Source: Chloroflexota bacterium (GTDB taxonomy: Bacteria > Chloroflexota > Anaerolineae > Anaerolineales > Villigracilaceae). Taken from it: 41,464 nt of DNA. Position numbers and translations under genes: made by a program. The notes under the pieces are model-generated. The model was not told where the DNA came from, made no database searches, and was given only the letters and a program-made list of their open reading frames with translations. Numbering within the stretch: the first letter of the stretch is position 1; every line of letters starts with the position of its first letter. Positions 29,566 to 38,456 of this stretch are shown here, piece by piece. The stretch covers positions 1 through 41,464 of the forward strand of contig QMIW01000031.1 of NCBI GenBank assembly GCA_024434165.1, read 5' to 3'.

Positions 29566-31461
29566 TTACCTTTTCAGCGTACGCACATCCCCATCCCGAA
29601 CGGTCACGCCGATCCCGTCCAAATGCTCCAGCAGCGCCTGTGCGTACTTTCGCGTGGTCTCGAACATATCGCGCACCTCTGCCAGCGTGATCTGACCCTG
29701 CGCTCGAATCCTTTCGCCGATCCTTGCCGTCATTTCATCATAGTCCGATTTTCGAAAGACGACCTCCGGCGAGACAGCGACCAACTCGCCCAGTTCGATC
29801 AGGGCATTGACGACTTCTTCGCCCGCCTCCGCCTGACATTCCTTGACGCTCGGCGTGGAATAGGGATTCGCCTCGAACTTCCGCCTCAATACCTGGACCT
29901 TGACCTGCTCCCCTCCATTGAAGCGAATCTCATGCCCCGGTTTGGATACCGCTCCGCGCTGGTCGCGCAGCGAGTTTTGAGCGGCGAGAAACGACAGGGC
30001 GGCGTTGAAAACCCTTGGCGTGAGTTTGAGTCTGCTCTTCAATTCCTCGCGCGGAATCCCGCGCCGCAGCGGATATTGCTTGTGATACGCCTCGACCAGT
30101 TGAAGGAATCGTTCCCGCAGGGTATTCCAATGGGGCAGGGAGATCGCCAGCGCGCCGCTGTTCCCGTTTTGCCCGCCTTCTTCCAGCGCGATCAGCCTGC
30201 CTGTCTCCAGCAATTGCTTCACTGCGGATTCCGCCGCCGCGGATTCCAGCCGCGATTTGGCGACGATCTCACGGATGGAAGCTGCCCCCAGCGCCATTGC
30301 GGCCTCGAATAGAACATCGGAAGGGCTGCCCTGCGCCAGCGATTCCAGCGATTTGAGCGCCTCTGCATCGAAGCGTTTGTGCCTGCCTTTGGGCTGATGG
30401 TCAACGATGATGCCGCCGCCGAGCGTTTCACCGGGGGAGGGTCTCCGCAGGATATACCGGTCGCCGCGCACGGCGACGAGCGGGTCGCGCAGTTCGAGTT
30501 GGATCCAGCCTTCTTCGCCCGCGCCCAGTTCCTCTGCGCCGAGCAGCCGCAGGACGGCAATCGTCTCGCTTGCGCCGGCGAAAAACTTGACTTCATCGCC
30601 GTGCATGAGCGGCTTGCTGATCTCCTTGAGCGCACGGAAGCGCGCATCAATGCGGCGTACAGCCTGGTATTGACCGGGGTGCGCCAGCACGCCGCCGCGC
30701 CGGATCTGTTCCGTATCCACGCCGGCGATGTTGACTGCCGTGCGCGAGCCGGGGACGGCTCTTTCCTCTTTCCTTTTGTGTGTTTGCAGCCCGCGAATTC
30801 TGCCCCTCAAGCCGCCCGGCAGAATTTCCACTTCATCGCCGACGGAGAGATGACCGTCGCTCAGCGTGCCGGTCACGACGGTTCCGAATCCGCTCATGGT
30901 GAAGACGCGGTCTATCGGCAGGCGCGGACGGTTCAGATCGGGGCGGGCGGGCTTGTCTTTTAATAGAGATTGGAGAGTGGAGATTAAAATGTCGAGTCCG
31001 GTTTTGGTCTTGGCGGAGACGCGGACAATGGGCGCGTCTTGCAGCACGGTTCCGCTCACAGCGGCGCGGATGTCCGTCTCAACGAGATCAAGCCAGGCTG
31101 AGTCCGAGGCGAGGTCGGTTTTTGTCAAAACAATCAGCCCGGCGGGAATCTGGAGCAAATCCAAAATGGCGAGATGTTCCCTCGTCTGCGGCATCACGCC
31201 TTCATCCGCCGCAATGACAAGCAGCGCTGCGTCAATTCCCCCGATGCCGGAGAGCATGTTCTCGATGAAGTCGCGGTGACCCGGCACATCCACAATGCCG
31301 ACCTCCTCGCCGTTGGGCAGGGTCAGCCAGCCAAAGCCGAGTTCGATGGTCATCTCGCGGGCTTTTTCCTCCTTGAGGCGGTCTGGGTGTGCGCCGGTGA
31401 GCGCTTCGATGAGCGTGGATTTGCCGTGATCTACATGACCTGCCGTACCGATAACTCTCAT
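29566..31461 (-). CDS. selB: Selenocysteine-specific translation elongation factor
   Basis: 631 residues, the normal length. SelB delivers Sec-tRNA to UGA codons marked by a SECIS hairpin. GTPase motifs: GTAGHVDHGKSTL (G1), EMTIELGFGWL (G2 region, with the SelB-type switch), DVPGHRDFIENML (G3), TKTD (G4) and VSAKTKTG (G5). EF-Tu-like domains 2 and 3 follow (PIDRVFTMSGFGTVVTGTL). The C-terminus holds the winged-helix repeats (about 375-630) that bind SECIS RNA. The start has no ribosome-binding site; a TAAATT box ends six bases before the ATG. selA, selD, selC and a selenoprotein are not in this window. Confidence 0.95.
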   Translation of the reverse strand: MRVIGTAGHVDHGKSTLIEALTGAHPDRLKEEKAREMTIELGFGWLTLPNGEEVGIVDVPGHRDFIENMLSGIGGIDAALLVIAADEGVMPQTREHLAILDLLQIPAGLIVLTKTDLASDSAWLDLVETDIRAAVSGTVLQDAPIVRVSAKTKTGLDILISTLQSLLKDKPARPDLNRPRLPIDRVFTMSGFGTVVTGTLSDGHLSVGDEVEILPGGLRGRIRGLQTHKRKEERAVPGSRTAVNIAGVDTEQIRRGGVLAHPGQYQAVRRIDARFRALKEISKPLMHGDEVKFFAGASETIAVLRLLGAEELGAGEEGWIQLELRDPLVAVRGDRYILRRPSPGETLGGGIIVDHQPKGRHKRFDAEALKSLESLAQGSPSDVLFEAAMALGAASIREIVAKSRLESAAAESAVKQLLETGRLIALEEGGQNGNSGALAISLPHWNTLRERFLQLVEAYHKQYPLRRGIPREELKSRLKLTPRVFNAALSFLAAQNSLRDQRGAVSKPGHEIRFNGGEQVKVQVLRRKFEANPYSTPSVKECQAEAGEEVVNALIELGELVAVSPEVVFRKSDYDEMTARIGERIRAQGQITLAEVRDMFETTRKYAQALLEHLDGIGVTVRDGDVRTLKR

Positions 31462-31490
31462 GCGTTCAATTTAACCACACTTTGAAAATA

Positions 31491-31521
31491 AAAAAGTGGA
31501 AACCGCCGGTCTCCACTTTTT
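31491..31521 (-). terminator. Intrinsic terminator after the coiled-coil gene
   Basis: AAAAAGTGGA (31491-31500) and TCCACTTTTT (31512-31521) pair, with inner ACC/GGT. On the minus strand the stem is followed by TTTTTTATTTTC. It stands between the coiled-coil gene and selB, so selB needs its own promoter. Confidence 0.85.
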
Positions 31522-31574
31522 CCTCGTCTCTGCTCTTGATTCCTCGTTACTTATTCCTCATTGCTCGTTACTCA

Positions 31575-32765
31575 TCACTTCTTCGCAGTCTTCTTCCCAT
31601 GCCCCATGATGCGTTGATAGGCGGTCATCCACTCGTGTACCACGTTCATCAATTCCTGCAATTGTTTTTCGGAAGCGTCGGTGGTCTGGTGAATTTGGTC
31701 CTGCAGGACCTGGGTAATTTCATTCAGTGAATTGATATTGCCTTCGTATTTGCCGATCTCCTTGCGGATGTCGCGGAAGGCTTCCTCCGAGGAGAGGCTG
31801 TAGCCCGTCCAGCGTTTCTGTTCGTCGGCTTTGAAGGTGATCCATTCCTGCCGCAGGCGTTCCTCGGCAAGACGCTGCATCTCGGTCACCTCGTTGATGC
31901 GGCGTTCGAGTTTGGTGTTGAGTTCCAGGTAGGTATCCTGGGCTTTTTTCGCGCCGCGCAGGGCTTCATCCAATTTTTGGATCTGGGCATCCAGCCCGGC
32001 GGCTTCCTTTTGAAATTTGGCGAATTTATCCTGCCAGTCCTTGAAGGCGCGTTCGCGGTCAATCTGGGCGACGCTCTGCTGGTCAATGAAGGCGGCTTGC
32101 GCCTGTTTGCGTTCCAGTTCGGAGGCGAGCAGGTCGGTGATGCGGCTTTCGAGAACACGGATGGTATCCGTCTGGACGGTGGTCCTGTCGCGGTGTTCGT
32201 CAATGCGTTTGCGAAGGGCGGTCAATTCACCCTGCAGGTCGGCGATGCGTTTCAGGTCGTTCTTGCGCGCCTCCTCGTTCGCCAGCAGCGTATGTTTGAC
32301 ATCGTCGTTGGCGCGTTTGACCTCTTCGAGCCTGGGGAGGAAATCGTTGAGGTTCGTTTGCAGCCGTTTGGCTTCATCTGCGCGCTCCTTCAACTGCTTT
32401 TTGATTTCAGCCAGGTTGACCTGGGTCTTGAGTTGTTCGAGGGCTTTCTGCAGTTCGCCGAACTGGGCGCGGTATTCCCTGGTGATGTCGCGTTCGGTGC
32501 GCGTATGGGTCTTTTCCGCTTCTTCGATCATCTTGACCAGGTCGGTGCGCTGTTTGCCGATGAGCGTCTCGAACTGGTCCACACGCTTGGGGATGGGGGC
32601 GAGGTCCGCGATCTGTTTGCTGAGCGCTTTGATCTGTTTGGATACCACATCCACCGAGGATTCGTAGGATGCCAGCCGTTCCTTCAAGGCGGCGAGGGTG
32701 TCCCTGGTTTCGCGTTGTTGTTTATCGAGAAAATCAAGGCGTTTGACGATCTGTTCAAATTCCAT
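31575..32765 (-). CDS. Long coiled-coil protein of unknown function
   Basis: 396 residues, highly charged (Lys, Glu, Arg, Gln, Asp) with continuous heptad-like patterning from about residue 5 to 390 and few prolines, as expected of an extended cytoplasmic coiled coil. No signal peptide, membrane segment or enzymatic motif is visible. It superficially resembles SMC-like arms, but there are no Walker motifs, so it is not an SMC or Rad50. It ends in a basic tail (HGKKTAKK). Role unknown; scaffold, cytoskeletal or nucleoid functions are possible but unsupported. It lies between selB and the complex I-like cluster and has its own terminator. Confidence 0.82.
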   Translation of the reverse strand: MEFEQIVKRLDFLDKQQRETRDTLAALKERLASYESSVDVVSKQIKALSKQIADLAPIPKRVDQFETLIGKQRTDLVKMIEEAEKTHTRTERDITREYRAQFGELQKALEQLKTQVNLAEIKKQLKERADEAKRLQTNLNDFLPRLEEVKRANDDVKHTLLANEEARKNDLKRIADLQGELTALRKRIDEHRDRTTVQTDTIRVLESRITDLLASELERKQAQAAFIDQQSVAQIDRERAFKDWQDKFAKFQKEAAGLDAQIQKLDEALRGAKKAQDTYLELNTKLERRINEVTEMQRLAEERLRQEWITFKADEQKRWTGYSLSSEEAFRDIRKEIGKYEGNINSLNEITQVLQDQIHQTTDASEKQLQELMNVVHEWMTAYQRIMGHGKKTAKK

Positions 32766-32794
32766 TGGAGGTCTCCAGAGTGGCTGAATTACTC

Positions 32795-32949
32795 ACTCAT
32801 GTTACGCACCCTCTCCCCCGTCCCCTCTCCTGCTGGGAGAGGGGTGAAGGTCCCGCATAAGCCTATGAAATGCTCCATCGTCTGCCCGTCCCCTCTCCCA
32901 CTGGGAGAGGGGTGAAGGGGTGAGGGAGAAGGAATTGCGTAACATCAGT
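32795..32949. mobile_element. MITE-like element with 14-bp terminal inverted repeats
   Basis: Ends are ACTCATGTTACGCA (32795-32808) and its near-exact complement TGCGTAACATCAGT (32936-32949), 13 of 14 matching. Inside are two hairpins CCCCTCTCC...GGAGAGGGG (32822-32844, 32890-32912) and a GGGTGAGGGAG stretch. The 155 bp hold no gene and no target-site duplication was seen. A related fragment (ACTGATGTTATGC ... GGGAGAGGG) lies at 41302-41340. The gap 32766-32975 contains nothing else. Confidence 0.6.
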
Positions 32950-32975
32950 AAATTATACCCTTTGGTCGAAGCGGC

Positions 32976-34373
32976 TTATTGACCGAGGTGCTCGAACAGA
33001 GCCGGCAGGCTGGCGAGGAACGGCTGCATTGTCTGGGGGAACAAACCGAGGAGGAAAAGCCCGACCGCTCCGATGCCAAGCATTGCCGTCTGCGTCCAGG
33101 TTTCGTTCCATTCCCATTTTGCGTCCGCCTCCGCCATGACGAAGACCGCCAGTGTGCGCACCGCCGCCACCAGCATGCCAAGCAAACCCACGAACACCCA
33201 GAGGGACACCGCAAAGGACTGCACCGCCAGTTCCTGCCAGAGCGCCAGCCGGGGCGGGAAGCCTGCCAGCAGGGGGAAGCCGGTCATGGACAGATGGGCG
33301 AAGAGTAAAGACGCCACCGCCACCGGATATTTGCGGACAAGCCCCTGAATTTCGCTGAAGCGCAGCGAATAGGCTTTGCGCTTGATGATCGAGAGCGCCA
33401 GCGCCCAAACGCTCAACTCCAGCCCGCGCGGAATGAGTGTGAGGAAGGCGATTTCAACGAATGAGTTTGTCCGCAGCCCCAGCGCCAGCAGGAGCAAACC
33501 CGCCTCGGCGGCGGCGGCAAAACCGAGAATGCGCCCAATGTGCCGTTGAAGCGCGGCGAAGATCCCGCCGCTGGCGACCATGAAAACGCCAGAGAACAGC
33601 ATGGCATCGGCGATTTGCGGGGTGGTTCTCAGCCAGGTATAGCGGTCCAGGAAGCCCAGCGCGAAGATGACTGTGAAAGTGGGTAATGCCCAGAGCAGGA
33701 AACCGGCTGCATAAGGGGAGGATTCTTCCATCAGCATCGGAATCCAGCTGTAAAGCGGGAAGACCGCAAACAGAAAGGCAAATCCCAAACCGAGCATCGT
33801 GCCTGCCTGAATGGTGGTGCCCAAATCGCCGGGGCTGGCTTCCACACCGGCAAGCATCCAGCCGGAGAAAAGGATGAAGGGCATTGCCAGCGTTTGGTAG
33901 ATGAGGAAACGCACCACACCGCGCCCGGGCTTTTGATAGGGCGGCACGAGCAGGGGGATGACAAGCATCGCCGCCACCTCCAGAAGAAGCGCGGCGTACA
34001 AAAACGGCTCGACCGCGATGGAAGCCGTCAGCAAAGCGACGATCATCAAACCCAGCGAGACGAAACGGTTTGCCGTGCCGGAGGCTTCGGTGCCGAAGAA
34101 CCACAACGCCGCCAGTCCATAGATCATGGCGAGCAGGGGACCGTCCGCCGTGTTGAGTTCGAAACTGCGCCCAAAGAATTGAATGGCGGGCGAGATTTTG
34201 ATGGAAATCGAGCCGATCAAAAGCGCCGTGTCTATCGGGACGATCAGCGCGATCAAAGCGAGGATGGCGGCGGTGGTTCCGCCGATCCAGGCGGAGAAGC
34301 GGTCGCGCAGGAAAAACAAAACGAACACACCGGCGGCGAACGGAGCGGCGATCCAAAGAATGGGCGCGTTCAT
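32976..34373 (-). CDS. Complex I/antiporter-like membrane subunit (NuoM/NuoN-like), divergent
   Basis: 465 residues, about 13-14 membrane helices. It matches the Mrp/complex I antiporter fold: LLLEVAAMLVIPLL (helix 5 with the conserved Glu), then FPLYSWIPMLMEESSPYAAGFLLWALPT, the counterpart of the usual FPFHTWLPDAHEAPTPVSA block. Where most family members have a Lys just before FP (helix 7), this one reads FAFLFAVFP, so the key Lys seems missing. It may therefore not pump protons in the standard way. It ends the operon; its ATG overlaps the previous stop (ATGA), implying coupled translation. Confidence 0.8.
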   Translation of the reverse strand: MNAPILWIAAPFAAGVFVLFFLRDRFSAWIGGTTAAILALIALIVPIDTALLIGSISIKISPAIQFFGRSFELNTADGPLLAMIYGLAALWFFGTEASGTANRFVSLGLMIVALLTASIAVEPFLYAALLLEVAAMLVIPLLVPPYQKPGRGVVRFLIYQTLAMPFILFSGWMLAGVEASPGDLGTTIQAGTMLGLGFAFLFAVFPLYSWIPMLMEESSPYAAGFLLWALPTFTVIFALGFLDRYTWLRTTPQIADAMLFSGVFMVASGGIFAALQRHIGRILGFAAAAEAGLLLLALGLRTNSFVEIAFLTLIPRGLELSVWALALSIIKRKAYSLRFSEIQGLVRKYPVAVASLLFAHLSMTGFPLLAGFPPRLALWQELAVQSFAVSLWVFVGLLGMLVAAVRTLAVFVMAEADAKWEWNETWTQTAMLGIGAVGLFLLGLFPQTMQPFLASLPALFEHLGQ

Positions 34374-34981
34374 CGCTCCTCCTCGCTCTCCAGCGGAGAA
34401 GAACCCGCCGTCAGCAGGTACGAACCGAGGATGCCCAATCCCAAATTGACCACCGCAAGCAAGCCCGTGACGAGGATCGCGCTTTCCACCGCCGCATAGA
34501 GAATTTCGAACCCCGCCAGCAGCGTCAGCAGACCAAGGATCACGCGCAGCATATCCGAGGTGACGCCGAGGTGGATTACACCGCCCCCGATGAGCAAAAG
34601 CCCGCCGGCGATGACCGGAATCCCCATGCCGGGGATGGCGGCTTCGACGTTCGGCGCGGCTCCCGCAGTCACAAGCGCGACGATGCCCATCAACGTGATG
34701 CGGAACCAGATTCCGCGCGGGAAGAACGTATCCTGCTCCTGCCCTTCCGCCTCAACAAGGCTCAGGCGGGTCATGCCGAGCGTGGCGACCACCATCCAGC
34801 CGGCGATGAGTTTTGCCGTGCTCATGGCAAACGGCAGGTGACGGGTCACCAGCCAGAACGCTGCAAGATACAGGACAGCAAGCGCGCCGAGGCTGATGCG
34901 CCAGTCGCGGCTGATGAGAATGGCGGTGGCGGTAATGAAGATCAACGCCACCGCGATCCATGAGACGATTTCCAAAACCAT
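34370..34981 (-). CDS. Small complex I/hydrogenase-4-like membrane subunit (HyfE/NuoK-like)
   Basis: 203 residues with six to seven membrane helices and a short acidic tail (SSPLESEEER). Between the two large antiporter-like genes it fills the place HyfE or NuoK/MrpC usually holds. Motif match is weak; the call rests on size, helix pattern (GVTSDMLRVILGLLTLLAGFEILYAAVE, shown in part) and neighbours. It starts 1 base after the upstream stop and overlaps the downstream start by 4. Confidence 0.65.
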   Translation of the reverse strand: MVLEIVSWIAVALIFITATAILISRDWRISLGALAVLYLAAFWLVTRHLPFAMSTAKLIAGWMVVATLGMTRLSLVEAEGQEQDTFFPRGIWFRITLMGIVALVTAGAAPNVEAAIPGMGIPVIAGGLLLIGGGVIHLGVTSDMLRVILGLLTLLAGFEILYAAVESAILVTGLLAVVNLGLGILGSYLLTAGSSPLESEEER

Positions 34982-34982
34982 G

Positions 34983-36530
34983 CTATTGCGCTCCCTGAGT
35001 GAGCAAGGAGATGAACAACGCGAGGAAGAGCAGAGTCCACATAATGCCGCCCTCGCCTTCGAGCGTGACGATGACCGCCTGGCTGAGGCGGGCGAGTCCG
35101 CGGTAGAGCGCCCAGAGCCATTGATACAGGCTGTTCAGGCGCGACTCGGTGGCGGTGACCCAATGGGCGCGCACCGGGTTGAAGATGCGGAAACGCCTCG
35201 AAGCCCAAATCAACCCCACGGTCAGGAGCGAAGCGATGAGGGCTTGCAGCCATGCCCCGATTTGAAGTGCGCCGTCCCAGCCGAGCCATCCCATCAGCAA
35301 CTGGAAGAACAACAGCAGACCAATGCCAGCCGGATAGACAGCGCGCGCCCAGCCGGGTTGTGAGTCGAGCGAGTCGCGTCCGGCGGGACGAAGGGCATGG
35401 CGCACGAACCCAGCCACGATCAACGCCTGCGCCGCGATGACAAGCGGAAGGAACCACCCCAGCCCGCCGAGCCATGCGCCCGCTGTGAGCGAAAACGGCA
35501 GGGAGGAAAGACTCCACGCGCCGACCAGCATGGCGCGGTTGAGCCACAGGTTTTGCACCGAAGCAAGAAAGAGCGCGCCGCCCACGAGAACCAATGCAGC
35601 GCCCCATGCAGCGGAGCCGATGGGGCTGCCGCTGAGCGCGGAAAGGATCGCAAGCGAAGCCATGCCGATCACCCAATATGGGCGCCCGTTCAATTCGTCC
35701 GGCGCGCGCAGCCACATCCACCCGCCGTAGAGGGCGGCGAAGACCGCAAAGAGCATCAATACCGGCGTAAAACGGGTGGGAGCGATCTGTTGGATATGCC
35801 CCAGCACGCTCAAACTGGAAACGGCGCCCACGAGCCGCAGCCCCGTGCCGAACCCGCGCCGCAAAACGGATTCCGACGAATACGGCAGGTGCAGCGGGTA
35901 CACGCCCAAACGCAAACCGGCGGCAAGCACCAGATATACGCTTGCATTGGGCGGCATGGATCGAAAGTCGAACGGATTACCGCCCGCAATGCTGACGATG
36001 CTCGCCCAAATCAAAAGACCAATGCCGAGCGCGCGCGTTGAAAATGAAATCACAACCCGTTCGCTGCTGGCGGCGCCATTCACCGAACTCAACAAAGTGA
36101 TCAGTTCCACCAGGTCCAGCGAAGCCCACACCAGCAGGAGCGTGAGCGGGCTGTTTGCCGTCACCGCCAGGATGCCCATGCCGCCCAGCGCCAGGGTCCC
36201 CGCCCAAGCCAGCGAATTGGTAAACACAGGCTGGGTAACGGCTGTGAGCAGAATGGAGAGCGTCAGGACGGCGATCCCCATCGCAGGCGCCCACGAGATT
36301 CCATCCGCGCGAAAGTGGATGGGCGAAGTGAACAGCGTCACCGGCTGCCATGCAGGCAGGGCAAGTTCGAACGGCATCTGCGCCTGCCAGGTGAATACGC
36401 TCACCAGCGCGAGCATCGCCCCGCCCGATGCGACCAGCCACGCATAACGCGCAGCCGGCTGGAACACACGCAGCAGAACCAAAGCCAGCGCCGTGACGAA
36501 AAGCAAAAGACAGGAAATCAAAATCAACAT
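34983..36530 (-). CDS. Complex I/antiporter-like membrane subunit (NuoL/HyfB-like), divergent
   Basis: 515 residues from the ATG at 36530, about 14 membrane helices. The helix-5 Glu is kept (WASLDLVELITLL), and LRLGVYPLHLPYSSESVLRR takes the place of the canonical [21 protein letters not shown] block, with Arg where the Lys usually is. A 66-codon upstream extension is open but covers the divergent promoter region and has no hydrophobic start, so it is rejected. The trio has no NuoB/C/D/I or hydrogenase genes around it. It may form a membrane arm for an unlinked enzyme, an ion or bicarbonate transporter, or a relic. Confidence 0.75.
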   Translation of the reverse strand: MLILISCLLLFVTALALVLLRVFQPAARYAWLVASGGAMLALVSVFTWQAQMPFELALPAWQPVTLFTSPIHFRADGISWAPAMGIAVLTLSILLTAVTQPVFTNSLAWAGTLALGGMGILAVTANSPLTLLLVWASLDLVELITLLSSVNGAASSERVVISFSTRALGIGLLIWASIVSIAGGNPFDFRSMPPNASVYLVLAAGLRLGVYPLHLPYSSESVLRRGFGTGLRLVGAVSSLSVLGHIQQIAPTRFTPVLMLFAVFAALYGGWMWLRAPDELNGRPYWVIGMASLAILSALSGSPIGSAAWGAALVLVGGALFLASVQNLWLNRAMLVGAWSLSSLPFSLTAGAWLGGLGWFLPLVIAAQALIVAGFVRHALRPAGRDSLDSQPGWARAVYPAGIGLLLFFQLLMGWLGWDGALQIGAWLQALIASLLTVGLIWASRRFRIFNPVRAHWVTATESRLNSLYQWLWALYRGLARLSQAVIVTLEGEGGIMWTLLFLALFISLLTQGAQ

Positions 36531-36600
36531 GGAAGGACTTAATTGTATCAGTTTTATTGCCGCGCCGATTCGCCCTGCCGCTTTTGGTACAATCACCCGC

Positions 36601-37878
36601 ATGGTGTTTTGGAAAAAACGACTCAAATGGCTTTTGACCTTCCTTCTGATCGTTTCCTGCGCTCCGGCAACTCCCGCCTCTTTCTCGGACCCGACGCCTG
36701 TTTCCGTTTCTCCAAACAACATTCCCACGCCGACGCCTTTTCAAGTTCAAAATTCGCCGAACCCTTATCTCGATGTTCCCACGCCCCAGCCCGTGCCCAC
36801 CTTCACCCCCTATCCGACAAAATACGTCATCCCACAGGAGATTTCGGTGCCGGTGGATTTTGCGTCCGCCGCTGCCAGCGGCTTGCTGACCCACAACCCG
36901 CTCACCGGCTTGCCCGTCGAAGATGCGTCCTTTCTGCAGTACAGACCGCTGGCGATCAAGATCGGCAACGCGCCGGATTACGTCCGTCCGCAATCCGGTT
37001 TGACCCTCGCGGATGTGGTCTATGAATATTACATCGAATGGGGCGATACGCGATTCATCGGAATCTTTTGGAGCAGCAGCGATAAAGCGGAGCGCGTGGG
37101 TCCCGTCCGCTCAGGGCGGTATTTCGACGAGCACATCGTCCGCATGTATCATTCCTTCCTGTTCTTCAAGGGCGCCGACCCGCGCGAACTGGATCACTTC
37201 AATTCGCTCGACATCAGCGAGCGGTTTGTAACCGTGGGGTTTGGGAACTGCCCGCCTTATTTCATGGGTCCGTACAAGCGCGACTCCTATAACAATGTGT
37301 TCTTCAACGCCGCGAAATGGCAGGCTTGCGCAGAGCGAAAACGCCTTGACGACGATCCGCAAACCATCAGCGGCGGATTCTTCTCCGAAGTGGAACCGGA
37401 ATCCCCGTTGGAAGTGACGCGCATCTACAATTTCTATTCGGTGTACAACTACAGTTACTGGCAGTACGACCCGGATGAAAACGTTTATGTCCGTTATCAG
37501 GAATCCAAGGACCTGGTGAGTTTTCGCAAAGTTGAGGTCTATGCCCCCTTGTTCGACGATTACACCAGGGAGCCGGTCACAGCGGAGAATGTAGTGGTCC
37601 TGTTCGTGCCGTATATTTTCACCAACCCAAACCAGGCGGAGGATGAGGTCTTCAACCCCTCGTTGATTGACTTCGGAAACGCCTACGTCTTCCGCGACGG
37701 CGTCGCCATCCCTGCGCGCTGGAACCGCACCGCCATTGACCAGCCCATCCTGCTCACCCACCTCGACGGCACGCCCATCTACCTGCGTCCCGGGCAGACG
37801 TTCTATCAGATCATGGGCGTCACCTCGAAACAAATTCAAAACGGAACCGAATGGCGTTTTGAATTCGCCACGCCTTGA
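36601..37878 (+). CDS. DUF3048-family lipoprotein (YerB-like)
   Basis: 425 residues. A signal peptide ending in the lipobox LLIVSC (Cys20) and a Thr/Pro-rich spacer (to about 80) precede the two-part DUF3048 domain: NPLTGLPVEDAS, RPLAIKIGNAPDYVRPQSGL, ADVVYEYYIEWGDTRFIGIF, VGPVRSGRYFD, and FFKGADPREL, then a C-terminal half with FVPYIF and the closing LRPGQTFYQIMGVTSK. Function is unknown; YerB of Bacillus is the reference member. It has no ribosome-binding site; TACAAT (36588-36593) ends seven bases before the ATG at 36601, suggesting a leaderless message. It is divergent from the complex I-like operon, 70 bp apart. Confidence 0.88.
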   Translation: MVFWKKRLKWLLTFLLIVSCAPATPASFSDPTPVSVSPNNIPTPTPFQVQNSPNPYLDVPTPQPVPTFTPYPTKYVIPQEISVPVDFASAAASGLLTHNPLTGLPVEDASFLQYRPLAIKIGNAPDYVRPQSGLTLADVVYEYYIEWGDTRFIGIFWSSSDKAERVGPVRSGRYFDEHIVRMYHSFLFFKGADPRELDHFNSLDISERFVTVGFGNCPPYFMGPYKRDSYNNVFFNAAKWQACAERKRLDDDPQTISGGFFSEVEPESPLEVTRIYNFYSVYNYSYWQYDPDENVYVRYQESKDLVSFRKVEVYAPLFDDYTREPVTAENVVVLFVPYIFTNPNQAEDEVFNPSLIDFGNAYVFRDGVAIPARWNRTAIDQPILLTHLDGTPIYLRPGQTFYQIMGVTSKQIQNGTEWRFEFATP

Positions 37879-37925
37879 GCGGTACGTCCTTGCACGTGCT
37901 AAAATGAACCCGTCCCGGAGTTCTC

Positions 37926-38444
37926 ATGACCTTTGACCCCGTTTTTCTCGCCAATCTCACCCTTGTAATGACCGCCTTCGCAGGCGCATTCCTTGTTGTT
38001 TTGTGGATCAGCCTCGTGGTGTGGACGTACCGCGACATCCGCGCACGTGCGCGCGACCCGTTGGTACAAACTCTCGCGGCTCTGCTTGTGGCGGTGTTGA
38101 ACCTGCCGGGCGTGCTGGTCTATCTCATCCTGCGCCCGCCGCGCACGCTGGAAGAGGAATATCAACGCACGCTCGAAGAGGAGGCTCTGCTCCAGGCGTT
38201 GGAAGACCTGCCGCTCTGCCCGGGTTGTGAGCGCCGCGTGAAGGAAGAGTGGCAAATCTGCCCGAACTGCCATACCAAACTCAAGAAGACCTGCCACAAC
38301 TGCTCCAGATTAATGGAACTCCCATGGAACATCTGCCCGTATTGCGGCACTCCCGCCCCCGGTATGAGACTCGAAGCCACCAGCCTTGATGACGCCCTGA
38401 AGGGAATCAAAGTCACCGAAGAACCGGAAGGCAGCGGCAATTGA
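37926..38444 (+). CDS. Membrane protein with double zinc ribbon
   Basis: 172 residues. Two membrane helices (about 9-32 and 48-70), then an acidic helix, then four CxxC pairs (LCPGCERR, ICPNCHTK, TCHNCSRL, ICPYCGTP) forming two zinc ribbons on the cytoplasmic side. Similar small proteins are common, with no known role; the ribbons may bind protein or nucleic acid at the membrane. GGAG precedes the ATG. It is followed after 12 bp by the enolase-superfamily gene and lies 47 bp after the DUF3048 gene. Confidence 0.85.
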   Translation: MTFDPVFLANLTLVMTAFAGAFLVVLWISLVVWTYRDIRARARDPLVQTLAALLVAVLNLPGVLVYLILRPPRTLEEEYQRTLEEEALLQALEDLPLCPGCERRVKEEWQICPNCHTKLKKTCHNCSRLMELPWNICPYCGTPAPGMRLEATSLDDALKGIKVTEEPEGSGN

Positions 38445-38456
38445 ACTTTCACAAAA

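Noticed and set aside
29566-31461. Selenoprotein or SECIS element near selB
   Set aside because: No gene in the window shows an in-frame TGA with conserved protein on both sides, so no selenoprotein could be supported.
31575-32765. SMC/Rad50-type ATPase
   Set aside because: Coiled coil only; no Walker A, signature or Walker B motif is present at either end.
36531-36728. 66-codon N-terminal extension of the NuoL-like protein
   Set aside because: It overlaps the start of the divergent DUF3048 gene and its promoter, is hydrophilic, and the membrane region begins at the ATG at 36530.
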